Shown here one piece after another: positions 16,642 to 25,281 of a stretch of DNA of 64,000 nucleotides. The DNA lies in contig CACYQN010000005.1 in the NCBI GenBank assembly GCA_902776565.1, forward strand, positions 62,001-126,000, given 5' to 3'. Under the pieces are notes generated by a model that saw only the letters and a list, made by a program, of their open reading frames with translations, made no database searches and was not told the origin of the DNA. Made by a program: the position numbers and the translations under genes. The stretch's first letter is position 1. Each line of letters starts with the position of its first letter. Source of the stretch: an uncultured Bacteroidia bacterium. Lineage in GTDB: Bacteria > Bacteroidota > Bacteroidia > Bacteroidales > ML635J-15.

Positions 16642-16747
16642 GTCGGAATAAACATAAGCCATCACGAATCAAAGCGCGGACACAATTGTATGCAAAAGCA
16701 ACATCATTAGTCCGATTTAGCGAAAGTCTTTCGTTTGTTATTCCGAC
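16642..16747. repeat. 106-bp element with 10-bp terminal inverted repeats
   Basis: GTCGGAATAA at 16642-16651 and TTATTCCGAC at 16738-16747 are exact inverted repeats bounding 86 bp of otherwise unique sequence. It lies in the gap upstream of the DUF2075 gene. The open frame that crosses it (16571-16801) has no protein-like features. Confidence 0.6.
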
Positions 16748-16810
16748 ATGCAAATTTAGGAAAAATATTGAAAGCAAGATTTTAAATTTACTTTGAGCCA
16801 TTTGTGCAAA

Positions 16811-16837
16811 AAAAATAAGCCGTCAAATTGACGGCTT
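16811..16837 (-). terminator. Rho-independent terminator after tRNA-Gln
   Basis: On the minus strand AAGCCGTC pairs with GACGGCTT (16817-16824, 16830-16837) around a 5-base loop, followed by A and a run of eight T. It lies 9 bp past the tRNA 3' end. Confidence 0.88.
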
Positions 16838-16845
16838 AAATTCTG

Positions 16846-16916
16846 TTGCCCAATCAGGACTCGAACCCGAACTATCAGAGCCAGAATCTGGGATGCTACC
16901 ATTACACCATTGGGCA
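16846..16916 (-). tRNA. tRNA-Gln (anticodon CTG)
   Basis: A 71-base cloverleaf on the minus strand: acceptor TGCCCAA / TTGGGCA, T8, a D arm with GGTAG, an anticodon stem with loop TTCTGGC (T33, anticodon CTG, reads CAG), T arm TCGGG-TTCGAGT-CCTGA, and a discriminator A. The U1-A72 pair is typical of bacterial tRNA-Gln. One mismatch is present at the top of the anticodon stem (C27-A43). CCA is not fully encoded (ACAG follows). It is followed by a terminator. Confidence 0.92.
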
Positions 16917-16954
16917 ATTTTGCGAGTGCAAAGGTACAACATTTTTTCTAATCA

Positions 16955-17548
16955 TCAATCAAAAATTTTAAAAAATGTTTTAAAAATTATTTTTATGTCA
17001 ACGTACAAGGACATATCATTGATATACTGCAAGTTAAGTTTCAACTTTGCAGGCATCACCTCATCAATATAAGTCTGCTCTGGGTTGTCGGACTTGGCAA
17101 GAATGTCGTTTTCGTTGCGATATTCTATCGAAGCATAGTCGGTAATGCCCGGACGAACCGACAAAACCCTGCGCTGCTCGTCGTTGTACATCTCAACATA
17201 CTTTGGCACTTCGGGACGCGGACCGACAAAACTCATATCACCGACAAGCACATTTATCAGCTGTGGCAACTCGTCAATCTTGTATTTGCGGATGAAATAA
17301 CCGACTTTCGTCAGGCGATTGTCCTTGGAACCTACCGTCAGCAGACCTTTCTTGTCGGAATCGGGACGCATGGAACGGAACTTCAAAATCTTAAAGTTGC
17401 GAAAGTCCTTCCCCACCCTTATCTGCTTGTAGAAAACACCGCCACGCGAAGTTGTCGCTACTAACAGCGCAACTATCAGAAACAATGGCGACAACAGCAG
17501 CAAGCCAAAAAACGAACAAAATATATCAAAAACTCGCTTCATACCCAT
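16955..17548 (-). CDS. Sugar transferase (small polyisoprenyl-phosphate phosphoglycosyltransferase)
   Basis: 197 residues. One N-terminal re-entrant membrane helix ([21 protein letters not shown]), then [23 protein letters not shown], the catalytic neighbourhood [26 protein letters not shown], and [15 protein letters not shown]. This is the single-domain WcaJ/PglC-like family, which transfers a sugar-1-phosphate to undecaprenyl phosphate to start capsule, O-antigen or exopolysaccharide units at the inner membrane. The D-E pair (IDELPQ) is the known active-site dyad. It lies 5 bp after an unknown gene on the same strand. Confidence 0.93.
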   Translation of the reverse strand: MGMKRVFDIFCSFFGLLLLSPLFLIVALLVATTSRGGVFYKQIRVGKDFRNFKILKFRSMRPDSDKKGLLTVGSKDNRLTKVGYFIRKYKIDELPQLINVLVGDMSFVGPRPEVPKYVEMYNDEQRRVLSVRPGITDYASIEYRNENDILAKSDNPEQTYIDEVMPAKLKLNLQYINDMSLYVDIKIIFKTFFKIFD

Positions 17549-17553
17549 ACCTA

Positions 17554-18297
17554 TTATATTTTTATTCTTTTACGAGCAACTGCACGAACCATCAAATTTG
17601 GAGAAATTAGTCCTACCAATTGGCGGACCTGCTGGTTTATATCAGACATCTTTTCATTGAAATCACTATGTTTTATGGTAACATCTATCTGTTGCTTGCC
17701 TCCCAGAATCTCTATATACACATGCGACAAGTACTTCTTGTGGTCAAACCAGATATTTTCCTCACCAAAATCCTTGAACATCTGCTTTACAAGCGACTCT
17801 ATTGTAATGACATTCATCGAAATCAACTTTTCCTTCTTCCGCATTTCCAACCTCAAATCGTCAATGCTCTTCTTCAGTTTCTTTTCAATCTCCTGACGCA
17901 CAAATTCAACATTGTCAAGAAATTCCTGCATCTTATTATTTATGCTCAAAATAAAATCGCCGGCATCATTCACAGAGCATCTCAAATATATCGGTCTGTT
18001 CAAAACAATAGGCGACTTAACCCACAAGCTATAACCGCGCCAATATGAATAAGTTTCAACAACAACCGAAACGTTAGACAAGGTTACGGAAAAATTTCCT
18101 GTTCCAATTTTTAAGTTGGCATTGGGGATATTATTCCACATCAAGAAATTATACAACTCAACAAGAGTCGCTCTTTCCTGGCTCTTACCTTCCATGAATT
18201 TAGAAGTGTAATCGTACAACTGATTAAAGACTATCTCCTTTTTAAGGTCTTCGTCAGTCGCACCCTTTTTCAGCATCTTGATGTAATCGTTTACCAT
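17554..18297 (-). CDS. Hypothetical protein upstream of the sugar transferase
   Basis: 247 residues from the ATG at 18297 (MVNDYIKMLKKGATDEDL); the frame is open upstream but that part crosses a terminator. Soluble. Residues 1-60 are helical, the middle is beta-rich (FSVTLSNVSVVVETYSYWRGYSLWV), and a coiled-coil-like Lys/Glu helix lies around 125-160 (VEFVRQEIEKKLKKSIDDLRLEMRKKEK). A second alpha/beta segment follows. I do not recognise it. The 5-bp spacing to the sugar transferase implies cotranscription but not a shared pathway. Confidence 0.65.
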   Translation of the reverse strand: MVNDYIKMLKKGATDEDLKKEIVFNQLYDYTSKFMEGKSQERATLVELYNFLMWNNIPNANLKIGTGNFSVTLSNVSVVVETYSYWRGYSLWVKSPIVLNRPIYLRCSVNDAGDFILSINNKMQEFLDNVEFVRQEIEKKLKKSIDDLRLEMRKKEKLISMNVITIESLVKQMFKDFGEENIWFDHKKYLSHVYIEILGGKQQIDVTIKHSDFNEKMSDINQQVRQLVGLISPNLMVRAVARKRIKI

Positions 18298-18323
18298 ATA
18301 GAACAAATTTCGAACACAAAAAT

Positions 18324-18357
18324 ACAAAAAAAAGAGTCGTATGCAAGCATACGGCTC
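18324..18357 (-). terminator. Rho-independent terminator of the M13 peptidase gene
   Basis: On the minus strand AGCCGTATGC pairs with GCATACGACT (18335-18344 and 18347-18356, one G-T pair) around a 2-base turn, followed by a run of eight T. It is 23 bp past the stop codon at 18380. Confidence 0.9.
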
Positions 18358-18379
18358 CAAATATAAAAAGAACAATTTT

Positions 18380-20416
18380 TTACCAGATTTTTGCCCATTC
18401 AGACTCAGGGATGTACATTGCATCACCTTCCTTAATTCCGAATGCCTTGTGGAAATCGTCGATACCGATGAGCTGTCCGTTTACTCTCCACTTGCCGAGC
18501 GAGTGAACATCTTCCTTGGTGCGGCGGATAATTTCCTCGTCGCGGATATTGTTAGCCCAAACCTTTGCATACGAGAGGTAGAAACGCTGTTCTGGAGTGA
18601 AACCGTTGATTGTCGGCTGTTTCTTGCCTTCCGATGCCTTCTTGAAAGCATCGAACGAAATCTTCAATCCTCCATAGTCGGCAATGTTTTCGCCAAGTGA
18701 AAGTTCGCCGTTTGCGTGTACTGTGTCGAGAACAACTATTGCGCTATATCTGTCAATCAGCACCTTAGCCCTTTCGGTAAACTTAGCGGCATCTTCTTCT
18801 GTCCACCAGCAAGCAAGATTTCCGTCCTTGTCGAAGTTGCGGCCCTGGTCGTCGAATCCGTGAGTCATCTCGTGTCCGATAACTACACCTATTGCGCCAT
18901 AGTTTACAGCATCGTCGGCATCCATATAGAAGAACGGCGGCTGAAGAATACCTGCAGGGAAGCAGATTTCGTTTGTGCTCGGATTATAGTAAGCATTTAC
19001 AGTCTGCGGAGTCATACCCCATTCGGTCTTGTCAACCGGCTTGCCAATCTTGCTAACCATGTCGTCAAACTCGAACTCGTTGCATCTTACAACATTAGCA
19101 TAGTAAGAATCTTCCTTCAACAAAAGTTTCGAATAGTCTTTCCACTTGTCGGGATAACCGATTTTTACTGTGATAGCAGCAAGTTTTTCCAATGCCTTTG
19201 CCTTGGTTTCCTCGCTCATCCAGTCAAGGTTCTTGATTCTTTCGCCGAAAGCCGAACGCAGATTTTCAACCAAAGTTACCATACGCTCCTTTGCCTCGGG
19301 CGGGAAATACTTCTGTACGAAAATTTCACCTACGCATTCGCCAAGATTGCCGTTTACAACCCTAACAACGCGTTTCCATCTGTCCTGCTGAACAGGAACG
19401 CCCGACAAAGTCTTGCCGTAGAACTCGAAATTCTGCTTGTTGAGGTCTTCGTTCAAATATGATGCCGATGAATTAACTACATTCCACTTCAAGTACTGCT
19501 TCAAATTGTCAAGCGACTGCTTTGCAATAATGTCGGAAACACCTGCCAAGAACAAAGGCTGGCATACATTAATGTTTTCCTTTACAGTAATGCCCTGAAG
19601 TTCAAGGTACTTTGCAATGTCAAAGTTCGGTGACTTAGCAGACATCTCCTCAACTGTCATCTTGTTCGTTGTCTTGAACGGGTCACGCTCCTCAACGCTT
19701 CCCATCGAGACATTAGCAAGCTGGTCTTCAATTTCGAACACATTCTTTGCTGCAGCCTTGGCATCTTCTTCCGAATATCCAATCAATGCAAACATCTTTC
19801 CGATATGCTCAACATACTGCTGGCGAATCAAGTCTTCCCTTTCGCCCTTGTCGGTGTAGTATTCCTTGTTTGCAAGACCGAGACCGCTCTGGTAGTACCA
19901 CGGAATATTAAGGTCGCTGTTGGCAGGGTCGCTTGTTCCGAACAGACCGAAGAAAGCAGAAACACCCTGATGGTGCATCTTGGCAACCATATCAACAATC
20001 TGAGCCTTGTCGGTCATTGCATCAATCTCGTCGAGCATCGGCTTTATTGGAGAAATGCCATCTGCATTGAGTTTTGCCTCATCCATACCAAGGTTGTACA
20101 GAGTAGCGATTTTCCACTCAACCGAATTTTCTTCGTTCTTCTTGTTTGCCAGTTCCTGAATCAAGTCCTTTACCTTCTTGTCGGTTTCCTCGGCAAGAAT
20201 GTCGAACGAACCATAGCGCGACTTGTCGTTTGGCAAAGGATTGTTCTTCTGCCAGCCACCTGTTGCGTAAGCATAAAAATCAGCCGATGCCGATACTGTA
20301 GTATCGAGGTCGGCCATACTCAAAGCCTTGTCTTCCATACTTTGATTCTGATTTGAATTGCAGGCGGTTAGACCAAATGCCAGTCCACACGCCATTAGTT
20401 TAAATATAGATTTCAT
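18380..20416 (-). CDS. M13-family zinc metallopeptidase (PepO/neprilysin-like), lipoprotein
   Basis: 678 residues from the ATG at 20416. Residues 1-19 are a lipoprotein signal (FGLTAC, Cys19 lipidated). The N-terminal M13 domain is followed by the catalytic domain with VIGHEMTHGFDDQGR (zinc site HEMTH at about 515-519) and GENIADYGGLKISFDAF (third zinc ligand Glu at about 576), ending with NNIRDEEIIR and WRVNGQLIG-type sequence. It cleaves peptides of limited size, probably in the periplasm or at the outer membrane. It follows plsY by 22 bp; they may be cotranscribed without being functionally linked. Confidence 0.95.
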   Translation of the reverse strand: MKSIFKLMACGLAFGLTACNSNQNQSMEDKALSMADLDTTVSASADFYAYATGGWQKNNPLPNDKSRYGSFDILAEETDKKVKDLIQELANKKNEENSVEWKIATLYNLGMDEAKLNADGISPIKPMLDEIDAMTDKAQIVDMVAKMHHQGVSAFFGLFGTSDPANSDLNIPWYYQSGLGLANKEYYTDKGEREDLIRQQYVEHIGKMFALIGYSEEDAKAAAKNVFEIEDQLANVSMGSVEERDPFKTTNKMTVEEMSAKSPNFDIAKYLELQGITVKENINVCQPLFLAGVSDIIAKQSLDNLKQYLKWNVVNSSASYLNEDLNKQNFEFYGKTLSGVPVQQDRWKRVVRVVNGNLGECVGEIFVQKYFPPEAKERMVTLVENLRSAFGERIKNLDWMSEETKAKALEKLAAITVKIGYPDKWKDYSKLLLKEDSYYANVVRCNEFEFDDMVSKIGKPVDKTEWGMTPQTVNAYYNPSTNEICFPAGILQPPFFYMDADDAVNYGAIGVVIGHEMTHGFDDQGRNFDKDGNLACWWTEEDAAKFTERAKVLIDRYSAIVVLDTVHANGELSLGENIADYGGLKISFDAFKKASEGKKQPTINGFTPEQRFYLSYAKVWANNIRDEEIIRRTKEDVHSLGKWRVNGQLIGIDDFHKAFGIKEGDAMYIPESEWAKIW

Positions 20417-20438
20417 CGATAACAATTTTTTTGCAAAA

Positions 20439-21113
20439 TTATTCCTTTTTTGCAATCGTTATCTTCGGCTCCTCGTGGTTTAACAATCTTTTAATATTCT
20501 TGCGATGTGTTACAATAAGCAGTACCGCCACAAGTATCGAAAATACTGTCATTGTAATGCTGTGACCTGCCTCGCGGAAAAAGCCCAGCACATAAACCAC
20601 AATCGGGAAAGCCACCGCCGCCGACATCGACGAAACGGAAACTATCCTTGTTATCAGCACAACGATAATGAATACACCCAATGCTATCGCTGCCGACAAC
20701 GGGTCGAGTGCAAGCACAAGTCCGAGCATCGAAGCAACGCCCTTTCCACCCTTGAATCCAGAGAAAATCGGGAAAATGTGTCCCACTATCGCCATCATAC
20801 CGAACAGAAGTTGGTAGAGGTAATACGCCTCCGAACCTTGTTCGACAAAAATACCGCAGTCTGTTGTAGCAAAGCGGTTGAGTAGCATCACGAAGAACAT
20901 CGTCGGCACGAAGCTCTTTATGACATCGGTTATGAAAACGGGTATTGCACATTTCCAGCCAAGCACGCGAAGAACATTTGTCGAGCCGGCATTCTTGCTG
21001 CCATGTTCGCGAATATCGATTCCGTAGAACCATTTGCCGTACCACAGGGCCGAACTGAACGACCCAATCAAATATGCGGCAACTGCAAGTAATATTATTA
21101 TAAGTATATTCAT
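20439..21113 (-). CDS. plsY: Glycerol-3-phosphate acyltransferase PlsY
   Basis: 224 residues with about five membrane helices. Motifs: AYLIGSFSSALWYGKWFYGIDIREHGSKNAGSTNVLRVLG, GFKGGKGVAS and a later SSMSAAVAFP loop. PlsY uses acyl-phosphate to acylate glycerol-3-phosphate at position 1, the first step of phospholipid synthesis in the inner membrane. The three short conserved loops (SxxN, GGKG, SxxS types) are all present. Confidence 0.95.
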   Translation of the reverse strand: MNILIIILLAVAAYLIGSFSSALWYGKWFYGIDIREHGSKNAGSTNVLRVLGWKCAIPVFITDVIKSFVPTMFFVMLLNRFATTDCGIFVEQGSEAYYLYQLLFGMMAIVGHIFPIFSGFKGGKGVASMLGLVLALDPLSAAIALGVFIIVVLITRIVSVSSMSAAVAFPIVVYVLGFFREAGHSITMTVFSILVAVLLIVTHRKNIKRLLNHEEPKITIAKKE

Positions 21114-21150
21114 ATCGTTTTCCTTTCCTTATTGTTTATTTTGTTTTTCT

Positions 21151-21306
21151 GTCATTCCGCAAGTCAGAACAATAACGCGATACGAAACGGAGAGCGTAAT
21201 ATTGTTCGACTGTGCGGAATCTCCCAATGGTACACAAAGGAGATTCCGTACAGACAGTCTCACAAGGCTCGTCCCTACGCCTGTTCGCTTTGTCTTACGG
21301 AATGAC
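21151..21306. repeat. MITE-like repeat, copy B (156 bp)
   Basis: Begins GTCATTCCGCAAG and ends CTTACGGAATGAC, giving an almost perfect 13-base terminal inverted repeat. An internal GGAATCTCC / GGAGATTCC pair sits at the centre. It has the same length as copy A at 8024-8179 and lies in the opposite orientation. The right half also recurs at 62775-62841. Confidence 0.88.
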
Positions 21307-21456
21307 GAAAAAGAGGAGCATAGGGTATCAGTACCATATTCCTCCAATTTATATAGCACTATTTCTGTCTCTACTGCCATATTGTTAACATTCATTACTC
21401 CTCAAAATTCCAGTTATTTATCACATGTTCCAAAATGGAACACATGATATAGACCG

Positions 21457-21523
21457 AACTTGTAAGCAATCCTTACAAGTTGGAAAATTTTCATTTTGAA
21501 CTACCGAGAAATCCTCGGCAGTT
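21457..21523. repeat. Two hairpins with the same frame but different arms
   Basis: Minus-strand reading: 21499-21523 is AACTGCCGAG-GATTT-CTCGGTAGTT and 21457-21481 is AACTTGTAAG-GATTG-CTTACAAGTT. Both start with AACT, end with AGTT and have a GATTK loop, but the six inner arm bases differ and remain self-complementary (one mismatch in the first). Downstream of smpB on its strand. Confidence 0.75.
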
Positions 21524-21569
21524 GGATTACATACTGAAAATATTTCCTTTTTCCCAGCCATCTGTTCTC

Positions 21570-22019
21570 CTACTTCATCTTCTTTGTTCTGTCGAGGTCA
21601 CGCTTGTTGTCGCGGTCCTTTATGTCCTCGCGCTTGTCGTGAAGTTTCTTACCACGAGCCAATGCGATTTCCATCTTGGCGATTCCTGCTTCGTTGAGGA
21701 ATAGCGACACCGGCACAATAGTCAAGCCTTTTTCTGCGACCTTCTTCTGCAACTTGTTAAGTTCTTTGCGATTAAGCAACAACTTACGGTCGCGCTTGGG
21801 GTCGTGGTTGTTGCAGGTGCCAAGCGAATACTCCGAAATATGCACTGAGGTAACCCACAATTCGTTATCCTTGAAAACGCAGTACGAATCGGTAAAACTT
21901 ATCTTTCCGTCGCGAATCGACTTTATTTCCGTCCCCGTAAGCACAATGCCTGCAGTATATTTTTCAATAAACTCGAACTTGAAGAACGCTTTCTTATTTT
22001 TATATTCTATCTTTTTCAT
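21570..22019 (-). CDS. smpB: SsrA-binding protein SmpB
   Basis: 149 residues from the ATG at 22019 (MKKIEYKNKKAFFKFEFIEKYTAGIVLTGTEIKSIR). Diagnostic features are the GIVLTGTEIKSIRDGK strand pair, LLLNRKELNKL, and the basic C-terminal tail LHDKREDIKDRDNKRDLDR that enters the ribosomal A site. It binds tmRNA and brings it to stalled ribosomes for trans-translation. An earlier TTG at 22028 is possible. It begins 11 bp before the stop of the upstream gene would allow, so the two genes are tightly packed. The tmRNA gene is not in the window. Confidence 0.96.
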   Translation of the reverse strand: MKKIEYKNKKAFFKFEFIEKYTAGIVLTGTEIKSIRDGKISFTDSYCVFKDNELWVTSVHISEYSLGTCNNHDPKRDRKLLLNRKELNKLQKKVAEKGLTIVPVSLFLNEAGIAKMEIALARGKKLHDKREDIKDRDNKRDLDRTKKMK

Positions 22020-22029
22020 TTCCAGCAAT

Positions 22030-22596
22030 CTAATCTACAAAAAATCCCATAATAATTCCATCGAGCGTCTGAGCCACCGCCACGCCTAACACTATAACCA
22101 ACACAGACATTATCATAAATATTATCACCTTGTCGTATGCTATCTTCAGGAAATATTGTGAGCCGAAATACATCAAGTACAAGCCATAAGCGACCAATAC
22201 CCACAGGAAAAAAAGGCTCGGGAACACCGACAACACTGCGTAAAGCAGATAAAACGGAAGCATACACTCAAGCAGAAAAATCGACGACTTGCGATACTCG
22301 ATGCCACCATACATCCGGCAAATCCAATTCTCGAGGAAACTTACCAAAAAGTAAGTCAACGCAAACAGCAGAGTGATGACAACAGTATCGAGCAGTACAA
22401 TCGGAAATCCCTCCTCTGGCATACGGTTGAGAGCAGAACCGAACAGCACGACTGCAAAAAATGCCGACATCAGCAGAGGATAGACCTTGCCGTGCAAATC
22501 CTTGGCTGTCAACGACGAAAAATCGTACCGCTGCCAATAAATGCGCGGACTAACGAAGATTTTCGCCATTTTTACTATGACATTTTTTACAACCAT
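22030..22596 (-). CDS. Yip1-like integral membrane protein
   Basis: 188 residues from the ATG at 22596 (MVVKNVIVKMAKIFVSPRIYWQRYDF); a TTG lies four codons earlier. Five hydrophobic helices follow an N-terminal amphipathic segment in which SPRIYWQRYD resembles the start of bacterial Yip1-domain proteins. The last helices (YLMYFGSQYFLKIAYDKVIIFMIMSVLVIVLG) fit the family. The role in bacteria is unknown. It ends 10 bp upstream of the smpB ATG. Confidence 0.75.
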   Translation of the reverse strand: MVVKNVIVKMAKIFVSPRIYWQRYDFSSLTAKDLHGKVYPLLMSAFFAVVLFGSALNRMPEEGFPIVLLDTVVITLLFALTYFLVSFLENWICRMYGGIEYRKSSIFLLECMLPFYLLYAVLSVFPSLFFLWVLVAYGLYLMYFGSQYFLKIAYDKVIIFMIMSVLVIVLGVAVAQTLDGIIMGFFVD

Positions 22597-22797
22597 AAAA
22601 TACTGCAAAATCTTGCAAAGATAATGCTTTTTCTGAGAAATTGAAAATTTATGTTTTTATGATGGCTAGAGATACACCAAAAATGTATCTTTGAATGGAT
22701 TCTCAGATTCTATGGCAATGATATTTGAAGATTTAACGGACAAACTCCGTCAAAAAACCTCACCATTTATAAGTCATTATGTTTTAAACACTTTACA

Positions 22798-22826
22798 ATA
22801 AGGAACAAATATTATTTGTTCCTTAT
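22798..22826 (-). terminator. Hairpin at the 3' end of the reductase/GltA gene
   Basis: Perfect 13-base inverted repeat ATAAGGAACAAAT / ATTTGTTCCTTAT around ATT. The stop codon of the gene lies at the loop, so the hairpin overlaps the last codons. The T tract is weak. Confidence 0.6.
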
Positions 22827-25082
22827 GTATTCGTCTATAGCTTTTGCAGCCGTCTTTCCTGCGCCCATTGCAAGAATCACAGTTGCAGCACCGCTGACGG
22901 CATCACCACCAGCGAAAACGCCCTTGCGCGAGGTAGCTCCATTGTCATCAGCAACTATGCAGTCCCAACGGTTGGTGTCAAGTCCTGGAGTAGTCGATGA
23001 AATCAGCGGATTCGGCGATGTTCCGATTGACATTATAACCATATCGGCATCTATCAGGAATTCGGAACCAGTAACGGCTTCTGGACGTCTTCTGCCCGAC
23101 TCATCGGGTTCGCCAAGACGCATGCGTACGCATTTCATTGCCTTCACCCACGAATTTTCATCGCCAATAATTTCAACAGGATTGCAAAGCAAGTCGAAAA
23201 TTATACCTTCTTCTTTTGCGTGGTGAACCTCTTCTGCTCTTGCCGGCAATTCCTCTTCGGAACGACGATAAACTATATGTACCTCAGCGCCAAGACGCAA
23301 GGCTGTACGCGCAGCATCCATAGCAACATTTCCACCACCAACCACAGCAACCTTCTTGCCAACGTAATTAGGAGTTTCGTAGCCTTCCTTGTATGCGAAA
23401 AGCAAATTGTTGCGAGTCAGAAATTCGTTTGCCGAAACTACACCACAAAGATTTTCGCCAGGAATCTTCATGAAATTCGGCAAACCAGCACCCGAACCAA
23501 TGAAAACTGCTTCGAAATGCTCCTTGTCCATAAGATCGTCAATCGAAATCGAACGTCCTATAATGACATTCTTCTCGAACTTAGCACCGAGTTTCTTCAA
23601 ATTCTCAACCTCGTGCTTTACAACGGTATGCTTTGGCAGACGGAACGACGGAATGCCATACACAAGTACGCCTCCATATTCGTGCAAAGCCTCAAAAATG
23701 GTAACATCGTAGCCCATAGTCAGAAGTTCCTTTGCACAGGTAAGTCCCGATGGTCCACTTCCGATAACAGCCACCTTGTGTCCGTTCTTCTCAACCTTTA
23801 CGCCAAAGTCGAAGTTGTTTTCGCGAGACCAATCACCGACAAAACGCTCAAGTTTGCCAATCGCAATAGGTTCGCCCTTGATTCCGAGAATGCACTTGCC
23901 TTCGCACTGTGTTTCCTGCGGACAAACGCGCCCACAGACAGCCGGCAATGCCGAATCCTCGTTGATAATCCTTGCTGCGGCAGCAAAATCACCTTCAGCA
24001 ACTTTTCCGATAAAATCAGGAATCTTAATTGATACCGGGCAACCCGACACGCACATCGGCTTCTTGCAACGGCGGCAACGCTGAGCCTCAATCATTGCTT
24101 CCTCGGCATTGTAACCAAGGCAAACCTCGTCGAAGTTTGTTGCACGCACCTTTGCATCCTGTTCGCGTACAGGAACTCGCTTGCTGGCATCGCGCGGCTC
24201 GTCGATTATACCACCTATGTGACACTTGTGACCTTCGGCTTTTTCCTCTTCTTCGAGCTGCTTGTGACCTTCTATATTGTTATACATCGCCTGACGCTTC
24301 ATGCCTTCGTCAAAATCAACGAGCGAAGCATCGAATTCCGGTCCATCGACGCAGGTGAACTTTGTCTTTCCACCAACGGTAACACGGCAGGCTCCGCACA
24401 TTCCAGTGCCATCGACCATAAGCGAATTGAGGCTGACGGTACATTTTATACCTAGTTCGGCACAAAGCTTAGCCACGAACTTCATCATTATCATTGGTCC
24501 GATGGCAACAACCTCGTCGTATTTCTTGCCCGACTCGACAAGTTTTCTCAGCACATCTGTTACAAGTCCTTTGTATTCGGATGTTCCATCTTCGGTAACG
24601 GAATATAGTTTTCCTGCCATTGAGCTTAGTTCGTTCTCGTAAATGAGCATCGACTTTGTCTTCGCGCCAATAATTACATCGCAGTCGATACCTTGTTCGT
24701 GCATCCACTTCACCTGCGGGAAAATCGGAGCAATTCCGACACCGCCACCGACAAAGGCCACACGATAGTCTTTCAGTTTATCTTTCGGTATATGAACAAG
24801 TTCCGATGGACGTCCGAGCGGTCCTACCACATCGCAGAAGCAGTCGCCCACATTGTAGGTTGCCATCTGCCTTGTTGAGTTACCAACGACTTTAAATACA
24901 ATTGTCACAGTACCAGCCTTTGCATCGTTGTCGCTGACGGTCAAGGGTATTCGTTCGCCTTTTTCATCCATCTTGACAATTAGGAACTGACCGGGCAATG
25001 CCGATTCTGCAATTCTTGGAGCCAGTACGTCGAATAGTACCGTGTCGTTTGTAAGGTCAACTTTCTTTATAATCTTATACAT
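22812..25082 (-). CDS. Fused ferredoxin-NAD(P) reductase / GltA-like subunit (NfnAB or SudAB type)
   Basis: 756 residues, two enzymes in one chain. Residues 1-275 are a PyrK/NfnA-like FAD and NAD domain (FVGGGVGIAPIFPQVKWM) with a [2Fe-2S] site at D224, C229, C232 and C244 (VDGTGMCGACRV). Residues 300-756 are a GltA/NfnB-like unit: two [4Fe-4S] motifs (C336, C339, C344, C348; C383, C387, C393, C397), an FAD-binding GSGPSGLTCA and an NADPH-binding VVGGGNVAMDAARTALRLGAEVHIVYRR. In anaerobes the separate subunits form the electron-bifurcating transhydrogenase NfnAB. Here it is a natural fusion, and I infer NADPH/NADH/ferredoxin exchange. An alternative is sulfide dehydrogenase or a GltA partner. 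Confidence 0.9.
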   Translation of the reverse strand: MYKIIKKVDLTNDTVLFDVLAPRIAESALPGQFLIVKMDEKGERIPLTVSDNDAKAGTVTIVFKVVGNSTRQMATYNVGDCFCDVVGPLGRPSELVHIPKDKLKDYRVAFVGGGVGIAPIFPQVKWMHEQGIDCDVIIGAKTKSMLIYENELSSMAGKLYSVTEDGTSEYKGLVTDVLRKLVESGKKYDEVVAIGPMIMMKFVAKLCAELGIKCTVSLNSLMVDGTGMCGACRVTVGGKTKFTCVDGPEFDASLVDFDEGMKRQAMYNNIEGHKQLEEEEKAEGHKCHIGGIIDEPRDASKRVPVREQDAKVRATNFDEVCLGYNAEEAMIEAQRCRRCKKPMCVSGCPVSIKIPDFIGKVAEGDFAAAARIINEDSALPAVCGRVCPQETQCEGKCILGIKGEPIAIGKLERFVGDWSRENNFDFGVKVEKNGHKVAVIGSGPSGLTCAKELLTMGYDVTIFEALHEYGGVLVYGIPSFRLPKHTVVKHEVENLKKLGAKFEKNVIIGRSISIDDLMDKEHFEAVFIGSGAGLPNFMKIPGENLCGVVSANEFLTRNNLLFAYKEGYETPNYVGKKVAVVGGGNVAMDAARTALRLGAEVHIVYRRSEEELPARAEEVHHAKEEGIIFDLLCNPVEIIGDENSWVKAMKCVRMRLGEPDESGRRRPEAVTGSEFLIDADMVIMSIGTSPNPLISSTTPGLDTNRWDCIVADDNGATSRKGVFAGGDAVSGAATVILAMGAGKTAAKAIDEYIRNK

Positions 25083-25281
25083 ATACCAAATAGTTTATTA
25101 GTTTCTAAGTTTTTATGGCTAACGCCGTTTATGGGTTTCTATGTTTCTGGTTCAAAGTTTAACGATTTGAAAATTTGATGATTTGATAATTCTGTAGCGA
25201 CGTGGCACGCCGCGTCGCCACTATTATCAAATTATCCATTATTAATTGTCCATTATCAATTGTTAATTGTTAATTATCCAT
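25083..25281. repeat. Intergenic composite repeat
   Basis: Arms GTAGCGACG / CGTCGCCAC (25194-25202, 25213-25221) flank TGGCACGCCG. The following AT-rich part (25225-25278) is made of ATTATCCATTATTAATTG-type units. The same two parts occur near 32865-32929 in the opposite order, so this is a dispersed composite repeat. No gene is present. Confidence 0.65.

Larger units (their letters stand above)
21114..21569. other. 456-bp intergenic stretch made of repeats
   Basis: No gene. It contains the 156-bp MITE-like copy B (21151-21306), a small TGTTCCA/TGGAACA hairpin (21426-21442) and two related hairpins at 21457-21481 and 21499-21523. An open frame at 21129-21395 only reflects the repeat. Confidence 0.75.

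Noticed and set aside
16571..16801. 76-codon minus-strand open frame
   Set aside because: Crosses the 106-bp terminal-inverted-repeat element, has no protein-like composition or motif, and would abut the DUF2075 start.
21129..21395. 88-codon minus-strand open frame
   Set aside because: Lies over MITE-like copy B with no conserved protein content.
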